This document shows positions 22,099 through 34,971 of a stretch of 64,000 nucleotides of DNA, piece by piece (positions within the stretch are counted from its first letter, which is position 1; each line of letters opens with the position of its first letter). The notes beneath the pieces were generated by a model, which was not told the origin of the DNA, did no database searches, and saw nothing but the letters and a program-made list of their open reading frames with translations. The DNA lies in NCBI GenBank assembly GCA_030272155.1, contig CP126195.1, forward strand, positions 806,001-870,000, given 5' to 3'. Source of the DNA: Tetradesmus obliquus (Eukaryota; Chlorophyta; Chlorophyceae; Sphaeropleales; Scenedesmaceae). The translations under genes were made by a program, and so were the position numbers.

Positions 22099-24943
22099 AT
22101 GGCAAGCGCAGCAGGAGCTGGTCAGCAGCACGTGTTACCAGCTGAGCGGCTGTCTGCCCGCTGGAATGCCATGTTCAGGGCCGAAAGCAACTTGTTATAT
22201 GACACACTGCTCTGGACCAGCAGCGACTGGCCGCTGCCAGCACTGCAGTGGCAGGCAGGCAGCTGGCAGCTGCCCGAGCACTTGCAGGAGATGCAGCAGC
22301 AGGCAGCAGCAGATGCAGAGGAAGATGCGCTTGCAGGATACGAGCTAGACGAAGCAGCAGCAGGCGGTGATGTTGATGACGCAGGAGATGCAGATATGCT
22401 CGATGCACAAGATGCACCAGACTCAGCAGCAGCAGCAGCAGGGCGGCGCAGTCGTGGCAGCAGACAGTTGACTGCAGGCGGCAAGCAGCTGCTGCCTATG
22501 CCGCTGGACTTCCAGTACTTACTGACTGGGGACCAGACAGGCGGCCAGGAGGCGGCACATTTGGTGCTGTGGCGGGTGCAGCTGCCTGGGCAGCTGCCGG
22601 CAGGGTTTGACCCAGCACTGCAGCAGCTGGCGATGACACGGGGAGAGATCGAGCCAGTGCTGGTGAGAGTGTGCTGCTGCTCGCACGGCCGCTGTATGCT
22701 GCAGCACACCTTCTCATGCATCAAGTGCTGTTGATTGTTACATCCACATTCTACGCATAAACTCCCTTTGCCCCTTGGTGTGCTTGACGATGTGTGTTGT
22801 GCTGCATGCTGTCTGCTATGCTGCAGTCCATCCCGCACGGCTTGGACATCAACCGCCTGCACAGCATGCCAAGCAAGCAGCAGCTTGTGGCCACCTGCTG
22901 CGACGAGCCACAGATCTACCTGTTTGACCTGCAGCAGCAGGCTGAGCTGCGACAGCAGCAGCAGCAGCAGCAGCAAAGCAGTTTACACAGCGGCAGCTCA
23001 GGTGGAGGTGCGGCGGCTGTCACTGATGACGGCGGCGGCAGTGACACCGAAGATGACAATGTAACATCGTCACAACGGTCTGGTGGTGCTGCGGGCGGCC
23101 AGCCGCCGCCAGCGGCAGTAGCAGCAGTGCTTGGGGGCAGGGCAGCTGGGGGCTATGCCCTGCAGTGGAACCCTGTGATGCCTGGCCTGCTGCTGGCAGG
23201 TGATGAGGCAGGTGGAGTGCAGCTGTATGATGTGCAGCGCGGCGGCAGCAGCAGCAGCAGCAGCGGCAGCGGAGAGCCGCAGATACAGCCACTGCAGGTG
23301 GGTGAGCTGGCAGCTGTGGCTAGTTATTTAGCTGTGCGTATGCACAGGTGTGGCGAAGTGGATGATTCAGCTGAATGCAGCTGCGTGCAACAGACAGTGA
23401 GGTGCAAGTTGCTTTGTTGCGTGGCACCATGTTGAGCTGGCTCTCGCTGGCACTGCTGCTGCTGCTGCTGCTGATTGTTGAACTGCTGCTCTGCAGAGCT
23501 GCCCCAACTTTGCCGGGTGCATCAACGACGTCTCCTGGCATGCTGCTGGCAGCACCTTTGCAGCCGCAACAGATGATGGCCAGCTGCTGCTGCAGGACAT
23601 ACGGCAACCAGCCGCCGGCAGCAACAGGCCGCCGCCTGCAGCAGCAGCAGCAGCAGCAGCAGGGTCCAGGCGGCAGCTGACAGCCGGAGGCACGAGATCA
23701 GCGGCAGTCCATGTCAGCCGGGACCGCGCCGGTCAAACAAACAACCCCCAGCCGCGGCTGCGGGACTGCCTGAGCGTTGACTTTGACCCGAGCCACCGGC
23801 TTGCAACCGGCGGCAGCGACGGCTACGTGTATGTGTTGGACATGCGTTATTTAACGCGGCCGCTTGAGAAGCTATCCCTGCATGCTGGCGATGTGCGGCA
23901 AGTGTCCTGGAGCAGCGGTGCCCCGGGGCTGTTGGCAAGCTCAGGGGAAGATGGTCATGTACTGCTGTGGGATGTGCATAAGATGAAGCACTCCCTGCGC
24001 AAGCAGCAGCAGCAGCAGCAGGGTGCGGCAGCAGCAGCAGCAGCAGGGAGAGGTGGCTTGGGGCTGCCGCAGCCACGCAAGACGCAGCTGAGTGAGGCGA
24101 ATGCGCAGCTGTCGCAGCCAGGGCTGCTGTTTGCGCACCAGGGGCACATTGCTGCTGTGGAGGGCCTTGCGTGGAACCCTGACAGGTGAGGCCGCCCTGT
24201 TTTGTACATGTCTGTATTGTATACTGGGTTTGCTGCATCAGGTGACAGATGTTGCACTGAAGCATGGAATCTACAGCATCTGTTTGCGCGCCCCTGCTGT
24301 GGGGGGCCTTGCTTGGAACCCTGACAGGTGAGGCGGCTTGCCTGTTCTGCTACTGTAGTCATGGGATGTACTGTGATGCTTGGCAGCTGAAGCTGCTGTG
24401 GTGGGCACACTGCTGGTGTGGAGGGCCTTGCCTGGACCCCTGACAGGTAAGCCGGCCCACCTTTTCCGCTGCTACATTCAAGACAATCGTCTGGTTCAAC
24501 TGGTTTGCTGAGTTGATTGGCAGATCTGTACTTGCTCTTGCTCTTAATCCAGGGCAAGCAGCGCTGCCACCACCCTGCTGCGTATTCGCTTGTGTCGCAG
24601 GCCGTGGATGCTGGCCAGCAGCTCGGTGCACCCAAACTTCCGCTTTCCAGCTCTGCTGTTTTGCTCAAACGCTGCAACCCTTTGCATTTTGTGCCGCAGG
24701 CCGTGGATGCTGGCCAGCAGCTCTGAAATAGCGTGGGTGGCTGACGCATCAGGCACAGAGCACCTTCATCTGCCACCGACTCCCTTGTCTGCTGCCTGTT
24801 CACACATGTGCCGCAGGCCGTGGATGCTGGCCAGCAGCTCGGGCTCAGCGTGGGCGGCTGACGCGTCAGGCAGCGAGGCGATGGTGCAGCCGGGCATGAT
24901 CATGGTGTGGGAGGTCAACAGGAGCACCGGCCTGCTGTGCTGA
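22099..24943 (+). CDS. RBBP4/MSI-type WD40 histone-binding protein
   Basis: Four exons: 22099-22662, 22827-23297, 23497-24185, 24817-24943; 616 aa with closing phases. The N-terminus (RWNAMFRAESNLLYDTLL, WPLPALQW) matches the histone-H4-binding helix region of RBBP4/MSI proteins. A segment resembling their HLVIA..V and IPHGLDINRLHSMP..LVAT follows. WD repeats are visible at YALQWNPVMPGLLLAGDE, INDVSWHAAGSTFAAATDD, LSVDFDPSHRLATGGSDG, VRQVSWSSGAPGLLASSGED and GHIAAVEGLAWNPDR. Gln/Ala/Ser runs interrupt the blades. The role in chromatin complexes is inferred from the family; it is more diverged than usual, so a relative such as an MSI4-like protein is possible. TGTAA lies at 25555-25559. Confidence 0.78.
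24186..24816 (+). repeat. Intron with triplicated donor and triplicated acceptor ends
   Basis: The exon 3 end (LAWNPDR plus GTGAGG/GTAAGC) occurs with exon ends at 24185, 24327 and 24446. The exon 4 start (CAG|GCCGTGGATGCTGGCC) occurs at 24601, 24700 and 24817. The acceptor copies are 99 and 117 bp apart, both multiples of three, and the frame is open through all three. Confidence 0.88.
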
Positions 24944-25768
24944 TGGTGCACCATCGCTTGGTTACGTTGCATTGTGTAGGAGTATGATACTCCAGTCAAC
25001 CAAGGAGTGGGAACCCCAAGCAGGAGCCAACGAAAGGATCATAGGGGGATAAGCTGCAGCTGGTGGCCCCTGGTGCCATGGCGGCTTAGTTGTGACCTGC
25101 AAACGGTGTAGTCAATCAATGCGTCGAACAACGGCCTGCAGTGGCTGGGGTTTGAAGCCTTTTGGCGGTGCATGCAGGCGTTGCATTCACCTACTGGCCA
25201 GCAGCGCACTTTGCTGCAGCAGTTCCAAGGTTTCTTTGCTGGCTGGCTCTTGTGGGTTTTGTGAGGTCGGTGTCCCACCAATCCCATAGTGAATATTCGG
25301 CTTTTTCTTTCCTCGATGGTTTTGAGACTTTGGTGCGTGCTGCATCCTGCGAACGTAATGCCAGCACTGACTGGCCTTGGGGCAGTGGCTTGCAGATGGA
25401 CGTTGGTCATGTCTGCAGCTGCGGCATGTGCCCCTCCAGTGACACAGCGTCACGTCGGACACACTTATGCTACTAAGATCAAACATGATGGTTACCGATG
25501 TGCTGAATGATGCGCTTGCGCGGACAGCAGGCTCCGCAACCAGGTCGCTAAGGGTGTAAGCATAGGTCGTCACAGGTCGCCCGTGTTACCACGTGCGATT
25601 TGCTGGGTGTGACTTACGGCGACCGAGTGACTACGCAGAACACGATCCACAATCGCAGGACACCAAAATGAACGTACCGATATGTTTGTTGATAGTCTCC
25701 AGCCTTGATCTGCAGCTCAGCCATGCTGCTGTTGCACCGGATTGAATGATGCTGCCGGAAACATCACC
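24944..25768. other. Intergenic region, nothing recognised
   Basis: Contains the 3' UTR of the WD40 gene (TGTAA 25555-25559) and the upstream region of the kinase gene. No supported ORF. Confidence 0.45.
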
Positions 25769-26814
25769 ATGTGGCCGTCGAATTTCTTAGCATTGACTTT
25801 TGTTTGTTTCTTGGCGGCTTTGGCTCCAGCATGCAGTCAGTATGTCGGCAGCACAGCTTATGTCTCGCCAAACGGTCCCGTGCGCTTTCGCCAAGCTTTC
25901 CAGAACAATACAATCACCAACATCGTGCTTACTGGAGACTACTCGATCGGTAAAGAGCTGGATGACACCAAGGCGATACCTATCACCAGGTAAGGGGTAT
26001 GCCCAGTGACAGCACTGCACTCTGTCTTGTGTGAGCAACTCCAAGCGTTGCTTCACGCTGCTGATTAAAAGTGACTGACCCTGTCACTTTGACGCGATCT
26101 GAGCAGCACTGTGGCAGCACTGGCACAGCAGCAGCAGCAACAACAGCGGTACCAGAAGCAACTCGCATCAGCAGCACCTGCCAAGGCACGTACACACGGC
26201 ATGCACAGCACGGGTTTCACAGCACGCAAGCTCAACATCAACACATGCCTGCAGGAACGTCACTTTGACCAGCAGCCCGGGCAGCAACTTCTTCTTGGAT
26301 CAGCAGTATGCGCGTGGCAAGTTTGGGCTATGCTCCAACTGTCTCCTCAGGGTGGTCAATGTCACCCTGGTCAGTGACAGGCGCGGCAAGGGCATCCTGA
26401 GCTTCTGGTGAGAGATACTGCTGCTGTTGCTGCTGCTGCTGCTGCTGCCGCCCAGTGCCGTTCTGATAAACGAAAAGCGTGCCCCGTAACTACAGCTTTT
26501 CACAGGACAGCTCTGCATTCTGCATGCACTCATGCAGAGTTATACAGCCTGCCTTGCTCACAACCCCACTCAACCGCCTGCCAGATCCCTTTCTCGCGTC
26601 CTCGCCTGCTCTGCTGTCCTGCATCTGCCCATTTTGTCATCCCAGGTCCCTCAATGACATGTACTTCGCCTCAGAGCCCGGTGCAAAAATAACATACCAG
26701 GACTCAGCAATGCTGCGCCACGGCTGCAGCACCAGCAAAGACACAAACCAGATTGTGCTTATAACAAAGCGCGCCGCTGCCTTTCCAGCAACACGCATAG
26801 TCCCAGGCACAGCT

Positions 26815-26861
<47 letters not shown>

Positions 26862-29800
26862 GGGGGACGCAAGCCCGGACGCCTGGCTGAAAGAGGATCA
26901 GAAGTTTGTGCTGACAAACGCCACGCTGCGGGTAGGGTGTTTAGGGGACGGCTGTACCAGTCACTTTATGCCAAGGCACACCTGCAAACCATACAGATGC
27001 TTCTTCATAGAGAAACATGAGTTAAGTTTGGCGCCTGCTTCAAAGATGGAACAAAGCAAACAAGTTATGTTTATGGGTAACATGGTGATGATGTTTGGCA
27101 CCCGCAGGGTGTGGTGTATCTGAACTCCATCCATGCCATCGACTACAGCATCGATGCGCCGCTGCTGGATGAGGAGGGAGTGACCACAGGAGGATATGCG
27201 ATGGTGAGCGGCAGTAGCAGCGGCAGCAGCAGCGGCAGCAGCAGCGGCAGTGGTGGCAGCAGCAGCGGCAGCAATAGCAGCGGCAGCAGCGGATGGTGAC
27301 AAGTGGGTTCACCAGCAGCAGCACCATCCACGGCCAAACTCTGCTGCAGTGGGCATTGACCATGCCGTGCCACGCTTTCTGGAAGTCAACCGTACGGCCC
27401 TGAGTTGTACCGCTGTCGTTTATCATGACTTGCAGCACCTGCTGAACTCAACGCGCATCTGCAAGAACACAGTCGCCACATCGTGCCAGCTCAGCCCTGA
27501 TGCCTCTTATCATTACCCTGCTGTCGTTTACAATGACTTGCAGCACCTGCTGAACTCGACGCGGATCTGCCAGAACACGGTTGCCACATCGTGCCAGCTC
27601 AGCCCTGATGCCTGCGTGAACGAGCTGGTGTATGCAGCGCTGCGCAGAGACGAGGCGGCAGCAGCAGCTGCAGCGGCGAGAAAGCAGCGCAACACTGCCG
27701 TGGCAATTGCCGTACCAATTGTAGCAGGTGAGCGCTGGTTGGAAAACACATTGCTCTGTGCAGCAGCAAAGAAAATTTGTGTGGAGTACAGTTTTACAGT
27801 CGCGGTTGCGCTTTGTGCCAATCTTTGCTAATTGATTGTCAGCATCATAAGCGCAACTGGATCGTGCACCAACTGACGCAGCTGTGCAACGCGGCTCTGC
27901 GTCGCCCGCAGTTGCACTCATCGCTGCTGCAATCGCCACTGCATGGGCGATCAACCGGCACCGCCGCAGAGCAGCAGCAACAGCAGCAGCAGCAAGTGCT
28001 GGCGGCAGCAGCAGCAAGTTTGGCAGCGGCTACTCTTCAAAGGATCTGGAGGCAGGCGTGCTTGAAGACGATACTGGCGGGGACAGCTTTGATGCTGATG
28101 GTGCTGTTGTACACAGGCCCTTCGGACTGCGCAAGTGAGTAGACCTTTTGCAGACCTGATTATTATGATGTTTGGCATGCTTGTGGGGACAGCTTTGATG
28201 CTGACGGTGCTGTTGTACACAGGCCCTTCGGACTGTGCAAGTGAGTAGACCTTTTGCAGACCTGATTATTATGATGTTTGGCATGCTTGTGGGGACAGCT
28301 TTGATGCTGATGGTGCTGTTGTACACAGGCCATTCGGACTGCGCAAGTGAGTGGCACTGACGTTAGTTGAGGAGCAACAAGAATCTTGTTGCTGTTGTGG
28401 CGCTGATTGCCCTGGCGGCACAAATGTTACGCTGATGTTGTGCACATGCATTTTGGCCTGCGCAAGCGAGTGGAATTGAAGTTATAGACAAAGCAATGTT
28501 GCTTTTGTTGATGCGTTTTGCGCTTTGGGTTTCCGCGTCTGTGCGCACACCATATCCAAAAACCTTGCTCGTTATGATATGTGTCAGCATGACCGTGGTG
28601 CATGATGATGCACAGCCCCGCAAAGGCCGCATAACTGAATAGCAATAACTGTGTCACCATTGTTTTTTACATGGTTGCTGCTGCTGCTGCCGCAGGGGCT
28701 GGTCGGTGGTCGGCAGCCAGGTCGCGCCGCACATTGCAGCAGCAGCAGTGGAGGACCCTCAGATCAAGTTTGGGGAGCTGCTGGGGGCCGGCAGCTTTGG
28801 GCGCGTGTACCATGGCAGCTGGGGCGGCAGGGCGGCGGCTGTGAAGGTCATCCAGCACACCACAGAGACAGAGGAGGTAATCATAATGATGAAACAACAC
28901 AATCAAAATAAGAAGATATTGTTTATAGCCCCATATTACAGCATCACTCTTGTGTATAACATCAGTTATGATGATAAGGTGAAGCAGCTTTGGGCGCGTG
29001 TACCATGGCAGCTGGGGCGGCGGGGTGGCGGCTGTGATGGTCATCCAGCACACCACAGAGACCGAGGAGGTGAGGCGGGCTTTTTAAACGTTGTGTTTTA
29101 AACCTTGAGGTTCAACTAGTCAGCTGGGGCGGCAGGGCGGCGGCTGTGAAGGTCATCCAGCACAGCACAAAGACCGAGGAGGTGAGGCGGGGCGGCACAG
29201 TTGCTCTTGGCAAACACACCGAGCAACGGAGTTGAGGAAGCAGGGAGTGCCACCTGCTCAAACATTACGAATTGCAGTGGTCGGATGTTGTTTTTTGTAT
29301 CATAAAATAACTGACAGCGCCGCTGCAGTGCGGACAGTACTCCGGATGCAGGTTTAAGAGAAAGAGAAATGGCGTACAGGTGTCTGTGTCAGCTGCTTAA
29401 CATCTTGTGCTGCTGCTGTTGCTGCTGCTGCTGCTATTGCTGCGGCTGCTTCTGCTGCTGCTGCTGCTGCTGCTGCAGGCTGTGCGGCGTGAGGTGGAGC
29501 TGATGCTGGCCTTCAACCACCCCAACATCGTGCGCGCATACGTGAGCGGACCATGGCCGCTGTCTACGGATATGTGTCTGCTTGCTGATGTGCATTGCAT
29601 TTATGCACATGCGTAGTTGGGAGTGTCGCCTTGTCATGCCTTTGCAGCTGATAGATAAAGTTGGGTACAAGGCAGGATTCGTGGTTTGCTGGTGTTGTCA
29701 TCAGATTGGACAAGACACCAGCAGCGCCTCACTTGGTTCCTTCCGCCCTGCCCGCGTGCTCGCTGCTGTGTCACTGCAGCACTACATTTCGTACGTGCGG

Positions 29801-30092
29801 GATGTGACAGCTAGCAGCTCCACCAGCAAGAACCTCACCAGTGCCACTTCCTGCCTTTGTTTGTACTTGCAGCACTACATTTCGTACGTGCGGGATGTGA
29901 CAGCTAGCAGCTCCACCAGCAAGAACCTCACCAGTGCCACTTCCTGCCTTTGTTTGTACTTGCAGCACTACATTTCGTACGTGCGGGATGTGACAGTTGG
30001 CAGCTTCTCCAGCAAGAACCTCACCAGCCCTAGCAGTGCCTGGGGCACCATGGAATCCACCATGGACTCAACTCAGAGCAGTGACGCCGGCT

Positions 30093-30129
<37 letters not shown>

Positions 30130-30506
30130 TGTTGGTGCTGCACGCAGTGCTGCTCCCAGGAAGGTTGAGACTTGGCTGGTTGAGGTGAGGCAAGATATGC
30201 AGTTGAGTTGAGTTTGGGTTGCAGTTGAGTTCAGTTGGGGTTGAGTTGAGATTGAGGCCTGGCTGGTTGAGGTGAGAGTGTGCAGGATGGTACCGGCAAT
30301 GATGTGGGCACTGAGGTGGGCGCTTGTAAGATGTAGGCTCTGCACTGCAAGAGGTTCAGCTGTTGTTGGAGGGTTATGCACTGATGAAGTATATAGTCTG
30401 CTCAGGCAATGTAGGTGCAGTTAGCTCCTCTTTGATGTATGCTGCAGTCAGCTGGTTCAGTGCCTTCCAGCTGCTGTACCTCACCGAACACGCAACTGCA
30501 CTCATG

Positions 30507-30569
<63 letters not shown>

Positions 30570-32712
30570 AGGAGTACTGCGACTGTGGGACTTTAGGTGC
30601 TGTGGCCAAGTCTCACTGGGCTGAAAGCAGCGAGGGTGACGAGCAGATGCTGCAGCGCCTGCTGCTGCTGCAGGACTGTGCGCGGGGCCTGCAGGTGTGT
30701 GCGCTGCAAGCTTGCTAAGCCTCAAGGCGGCTGGCTATAGGGGCGCCCAGCAACAGGCAGGGCGGTGCATAAGGACCGGTCAGTGTCATGCTTGCACCAC
30801 ACGTTTCAAAGTTGACGCTTTGTTCACTGCGCTGTCACTGCAGGCGCTGCACGACAGGCAGGTGGTGCACGGCGGCCTCAATGCGCAGAATGTGCTACAC
30901 AGCGAACGCACATAATATTCTTTCTGTTGGGGTTCCTGTATGCAGGCGCTGCATGACCGGCAGGTGGTGCATGGTGACCTCTACGCACAGAATGTGCTTG
31001 TGGCCAGCAACCCTATGGCCCGGATCGGCATGACAGCCAAGCTGGCAATCCTATTTGACATGTGGCTGACCTTCGTTTCCCTGCAGGCAGGCGCTGCATG
31101 ATAGCAGGTGGTGCACGGCGGCCTCAATGCGCAGATTGAGTTACACAGCTGATGCACAGGCTTTTATTTCTTTGGTTGTCCCTGTATGCAGGCGCTGCAT
31201 GACAGGCAGGTGGTGCACGGAAACCTCAATGCGCAGAATGTGCTGGTGGCCAGCAACCCTATGGCGCAGATCGGCATGACAGCCAAGCTGGCAGATCTGG
31301 GGCTGTCACGCTTGCTGGAACAGTGCACCACACACCACAGCACGAGCTCGCTCGGTACACTGTCGCACATGCCGCCAGGTGAGAACTGTATGTGTTATAT
31401 TGTTATTTCTTGGGAGGTGTGTGGAATGTGACGTGTTTGCGGAGTTTACTGTTGTTCTTTTGCTGATGTTCGAGTTTGAGACCAAGGTCGCGAGAGACAA
31501 TAGCGCAAGCTTTTGTTTAGGGGTGAGGTTTTAGGGTCCAAAATCAGTTCTCTGGCAGACCTGGGGCTGTCACGCTTGCTGGAACAGTGCACCACACACC
31601 ACAGCACGAGCTCGCTAGGAACACTGTCACACATGCCGCCAGGTACGTGTTATGTTGATGAGTCTGGTGGTGAAATGTAGCGCAACGTACTTGCAGGTGT
31701 GCTGTAGTGCTTGATGAGATGTGGATCTGCGGCCAAGATTGCACTGGGCCACAGCACAAGCTCAGATCGGCATGACAGCAAAGCTGGCAGACCTGGGGCT
31801 GTCACGCTTGCTGGCGCAGTGCACCACACACCACAGCACGAGCTCGCTAAGAACACTGTCACACATGCCGCCAGGTGACACACGTGTTACATTGTATTTT
31901 TTGCTTTTTAAAAATTTGTGGAATGTGACCTGTTCGCGGAGTGCGTCGTTATGCATTTGCTGATGTCTGGAGGTGCGGCCAAGGTTCTACAAGACCATAG
32001 CACAAGCTGTTGTTGGGGTGAGTTTTTAGAGTATAAGATTGTGAGGTTTTAGGGTGTAGTTCCCTGGCAGACCTGGGGCTGTCACGCTTGCTGGAACAGT
32101 GCACCACACACCACAGCACGAGCTCGCTCGGTACACTGTCGCACATGCCGCCAGGTGAGAACTGTATGTGTTACATTATGTTTTCTTGTGGCCAAATTCG
32201 CACGAGCCATTAACATATGCTCTACATTATGATATAGCCTCAAGTCAGTTAGGCATGTCCTGCGGTGATCAGCATCATTCTCCTAATCGCTCTGTTTCAT
32301 ATGTTGCTGCTGAACTGCTGTTGCTGAATTGCTGTTGCTGCTGCAGAGCTGCTCAAAGCGGGCCAAGTGTCTCCTGCCGTAGATGTGTACAGGTGAGCTA
32401 ACAGGGCCCAGCTGCACATATGTTATGAATGTGCATGTTAGCGAGCAACGATCAACATGCTGGATATGTGTGCAGGTGAGCAAGCAGGGCGATGGGCGGC
32501 TGTATGCATGGCCTTTATCAACCTGCACAGCTCAACTGAGCCCTGAAAGCATTTGTGTTACGGAAGTTGCCATGGCATCAAGCTCTGTTCAACTCTTTGC
32601 AGTAGCTGCGTGATCATGTGCTCATTCGAGCCCTGTGCAGCTGCAGGGTAGGTTCAGCCCAGCCCAAATGCTATCAGTAGCACAATCTTTAGCATTCTTT
32701 GCTGCTGAGACC

Positions 32713-32792
<80 letters not shown>

Positions 32793-34939
32793 GCCTGTGT
32801 CCCATGTGCAGCTTTGGCGTCATGATGTGGACGCTCTTCACCAACCAGGTTAGTGCATGTGACGTATTGGAACGCAGCGCGTGGCCTAAGCTCAGCACCC
32901 AGGCCAGCACAGCCCAGAGTCACAGCAGTCATCTGCATGGGTCATGTGACATTACATTAGACTCCTGTTGCATGTTGGCAACACAGTGGCACATGCAATA
33001 TATATATTCTGCCCTCTCCCACCGTTGGCCCGCAACACACTGCTGCTGGCTCTGCTGTCTTAGCGCCGGCAGTCAGCTTGTTACTAAAGCTGCTGCTTTT
33101 CTTTGTGGTGATTGTTATTGTGTTACGCAGCCGCCATTCAAGAAGCTGCACTACGGACAGTACTACGAGGCAATCTGCCTGCAGGTGGGTGCAACACATG
33201 CGGCAGCACAGGCCAGGCTGGCAGCACAGCACGACCTACGTGCATCATTGCTGCGTGTTGCTCAATTTGTTTGGTGGTTAACACGCCTGACAAATGCCTG
33301 CACTCACGCCCGCATGTGCACCAAAATGCTGAAGCTGATGGCTGTTTGTCTTGCCTTACCTGCTGCAGGGCTTGCGGCCGCTGATACCGGCCAACACGCC
33401 AGTCGATTACAAGCTGCTCATGGAGAAGTGAGCGGCAGCAGCACCAGCAGCAGCACCAGCAGCAGCAGCGGCAGCAGCAGCAGCAGTAGCACTCAGCATG
33501 CACAGCGCCGCCTGCTGTCACACAAAGACCCAGGGGCTGTCAGCATGCTAACAATATTACTTAGGCTCTGAGTTCAGCAGCACTTGCACACGTGCTAGGC
33601 GGTGTTGCCCGATCTGGCCGTCCACCTGCAGCAATGCGCAGCACATACAGCGCAGTGCCATACACACTGGGAGCGACACAGTTCAAACCTTTTCCAATCA
33701 GGCGCCAGGTATACAGTGGCATACATGCTTGGCAGGATCACAGTGTGCGTCTTACCGTGTCACTGCTGCCTGCTGTGTCACCGCAGGTGCTGGTCGAGTG
33801 ACCCAGCCGACCGCCCGCCAGTCAGCAGGGTGCTGCAAGCCATCCGCATCATTCCCTGCCAGTGTAACTCTTACCGTGTCACTGCTGCCTGCTGTGTCAC
33901 CGCAGGTTCTCGTCGAGTGACCCAGCAGTGAGCAGGATGCCAGCGTATCTCTTACTATGTCACTCAGGTGTCACAACCGTCACTTGTGTGTCACAACTGT
34001 GTCACCACTGTGTCACCGCAGGTGCTGGTCAAGTAACCCAGCTGACCGCCCGCGAGTGAGCAGGGTGCTGCAGGCCATCCGCATCATTCCCTGCCAGTGT
34101 AACTGTTACCGTGTCACTGCTGCCTGCTGTGTCACCGCAGGTTCTGGTCGAGTGACCCAGCAGTGAGCAGGATGCCAGCGTATCTCTTACTATGTCACTC
34201 AGGTGTCACAACCGTCAGTTGTCTGTCACAACTGTGTCACCCCTGTGTCACCGCAGGTGCTGGTCGAGTGACCCAGCCGACCGCCCGCGAGTGAGCAGGG
34301 TGCTGCAGGCCATTAGCATCATTCCCTGCCAGAGTAACTCTTACCGTGTCACTGCTGCCTGCTGTGTCACCGCAGGTTCTCGTCGAGTGACCCAGCAGTG
34401 AGCAGGATGCCAGCGTATCTCTTACTATGTCACTCAGGTGTCACAACCGTCACTTGTGTGTCACAACTGTGTCACCACTGTATCACCGCAGGTGCTGGTC
34501 GAGTGACCCAGCCGACCGCCCGCCAGTCAGCAGGGTGCTGCAAGCCATCCGCATCATGATTGATGCACGCACAGCAGCTTGCATGGAGCGGCAGCAGCAG
34601 CAGCAGCAGCAGGGGTTCGTGGGCTCTGGGGCAGCGCTTGCAAGCAGCCAAGCAGCAGCTACAGCAGCTGGTGCAGGAGCGGGAGCGACGGCAGCAGCCA
34701 TGGTCTTGCCAAATGGCACTGCCGGCAGGTGTGAAAGTTTAGATCAGGAAGCAGAAGGCGCGGCTCATGCGCTGAGCTCACACCAGCCAGCAGCAGCAGC
34801 AGCAGCAGCAGCAGAGGGCTCTGCAGAGCTTCCAACCTTGGACAGGTGCCAGTCAGCTGCAGCAGTGCTGGCAGCAGCAGATCTGATGAGGGCTTTCAGT
34901 GGAGTGCTGGACTTTCAAGTGCCTGCTGCGCAGCCCACT

Positions 34940-34971
<32 letters not shown>

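Noticed and set aside
27436..27543. First 108-bp copy as a separate kinase exon
   Set aside because: It has no donor of its own; it can only be read through into the second copy, so the second was chosen, with the longer form kept as an alternative.
32699..32938. Leu- or Gln-rich ORFs around long CTG/CAG runs
   Set aside because: All frames of a trinucleotide repeat are open; the run lies in a kinase intron just before an acceptor.
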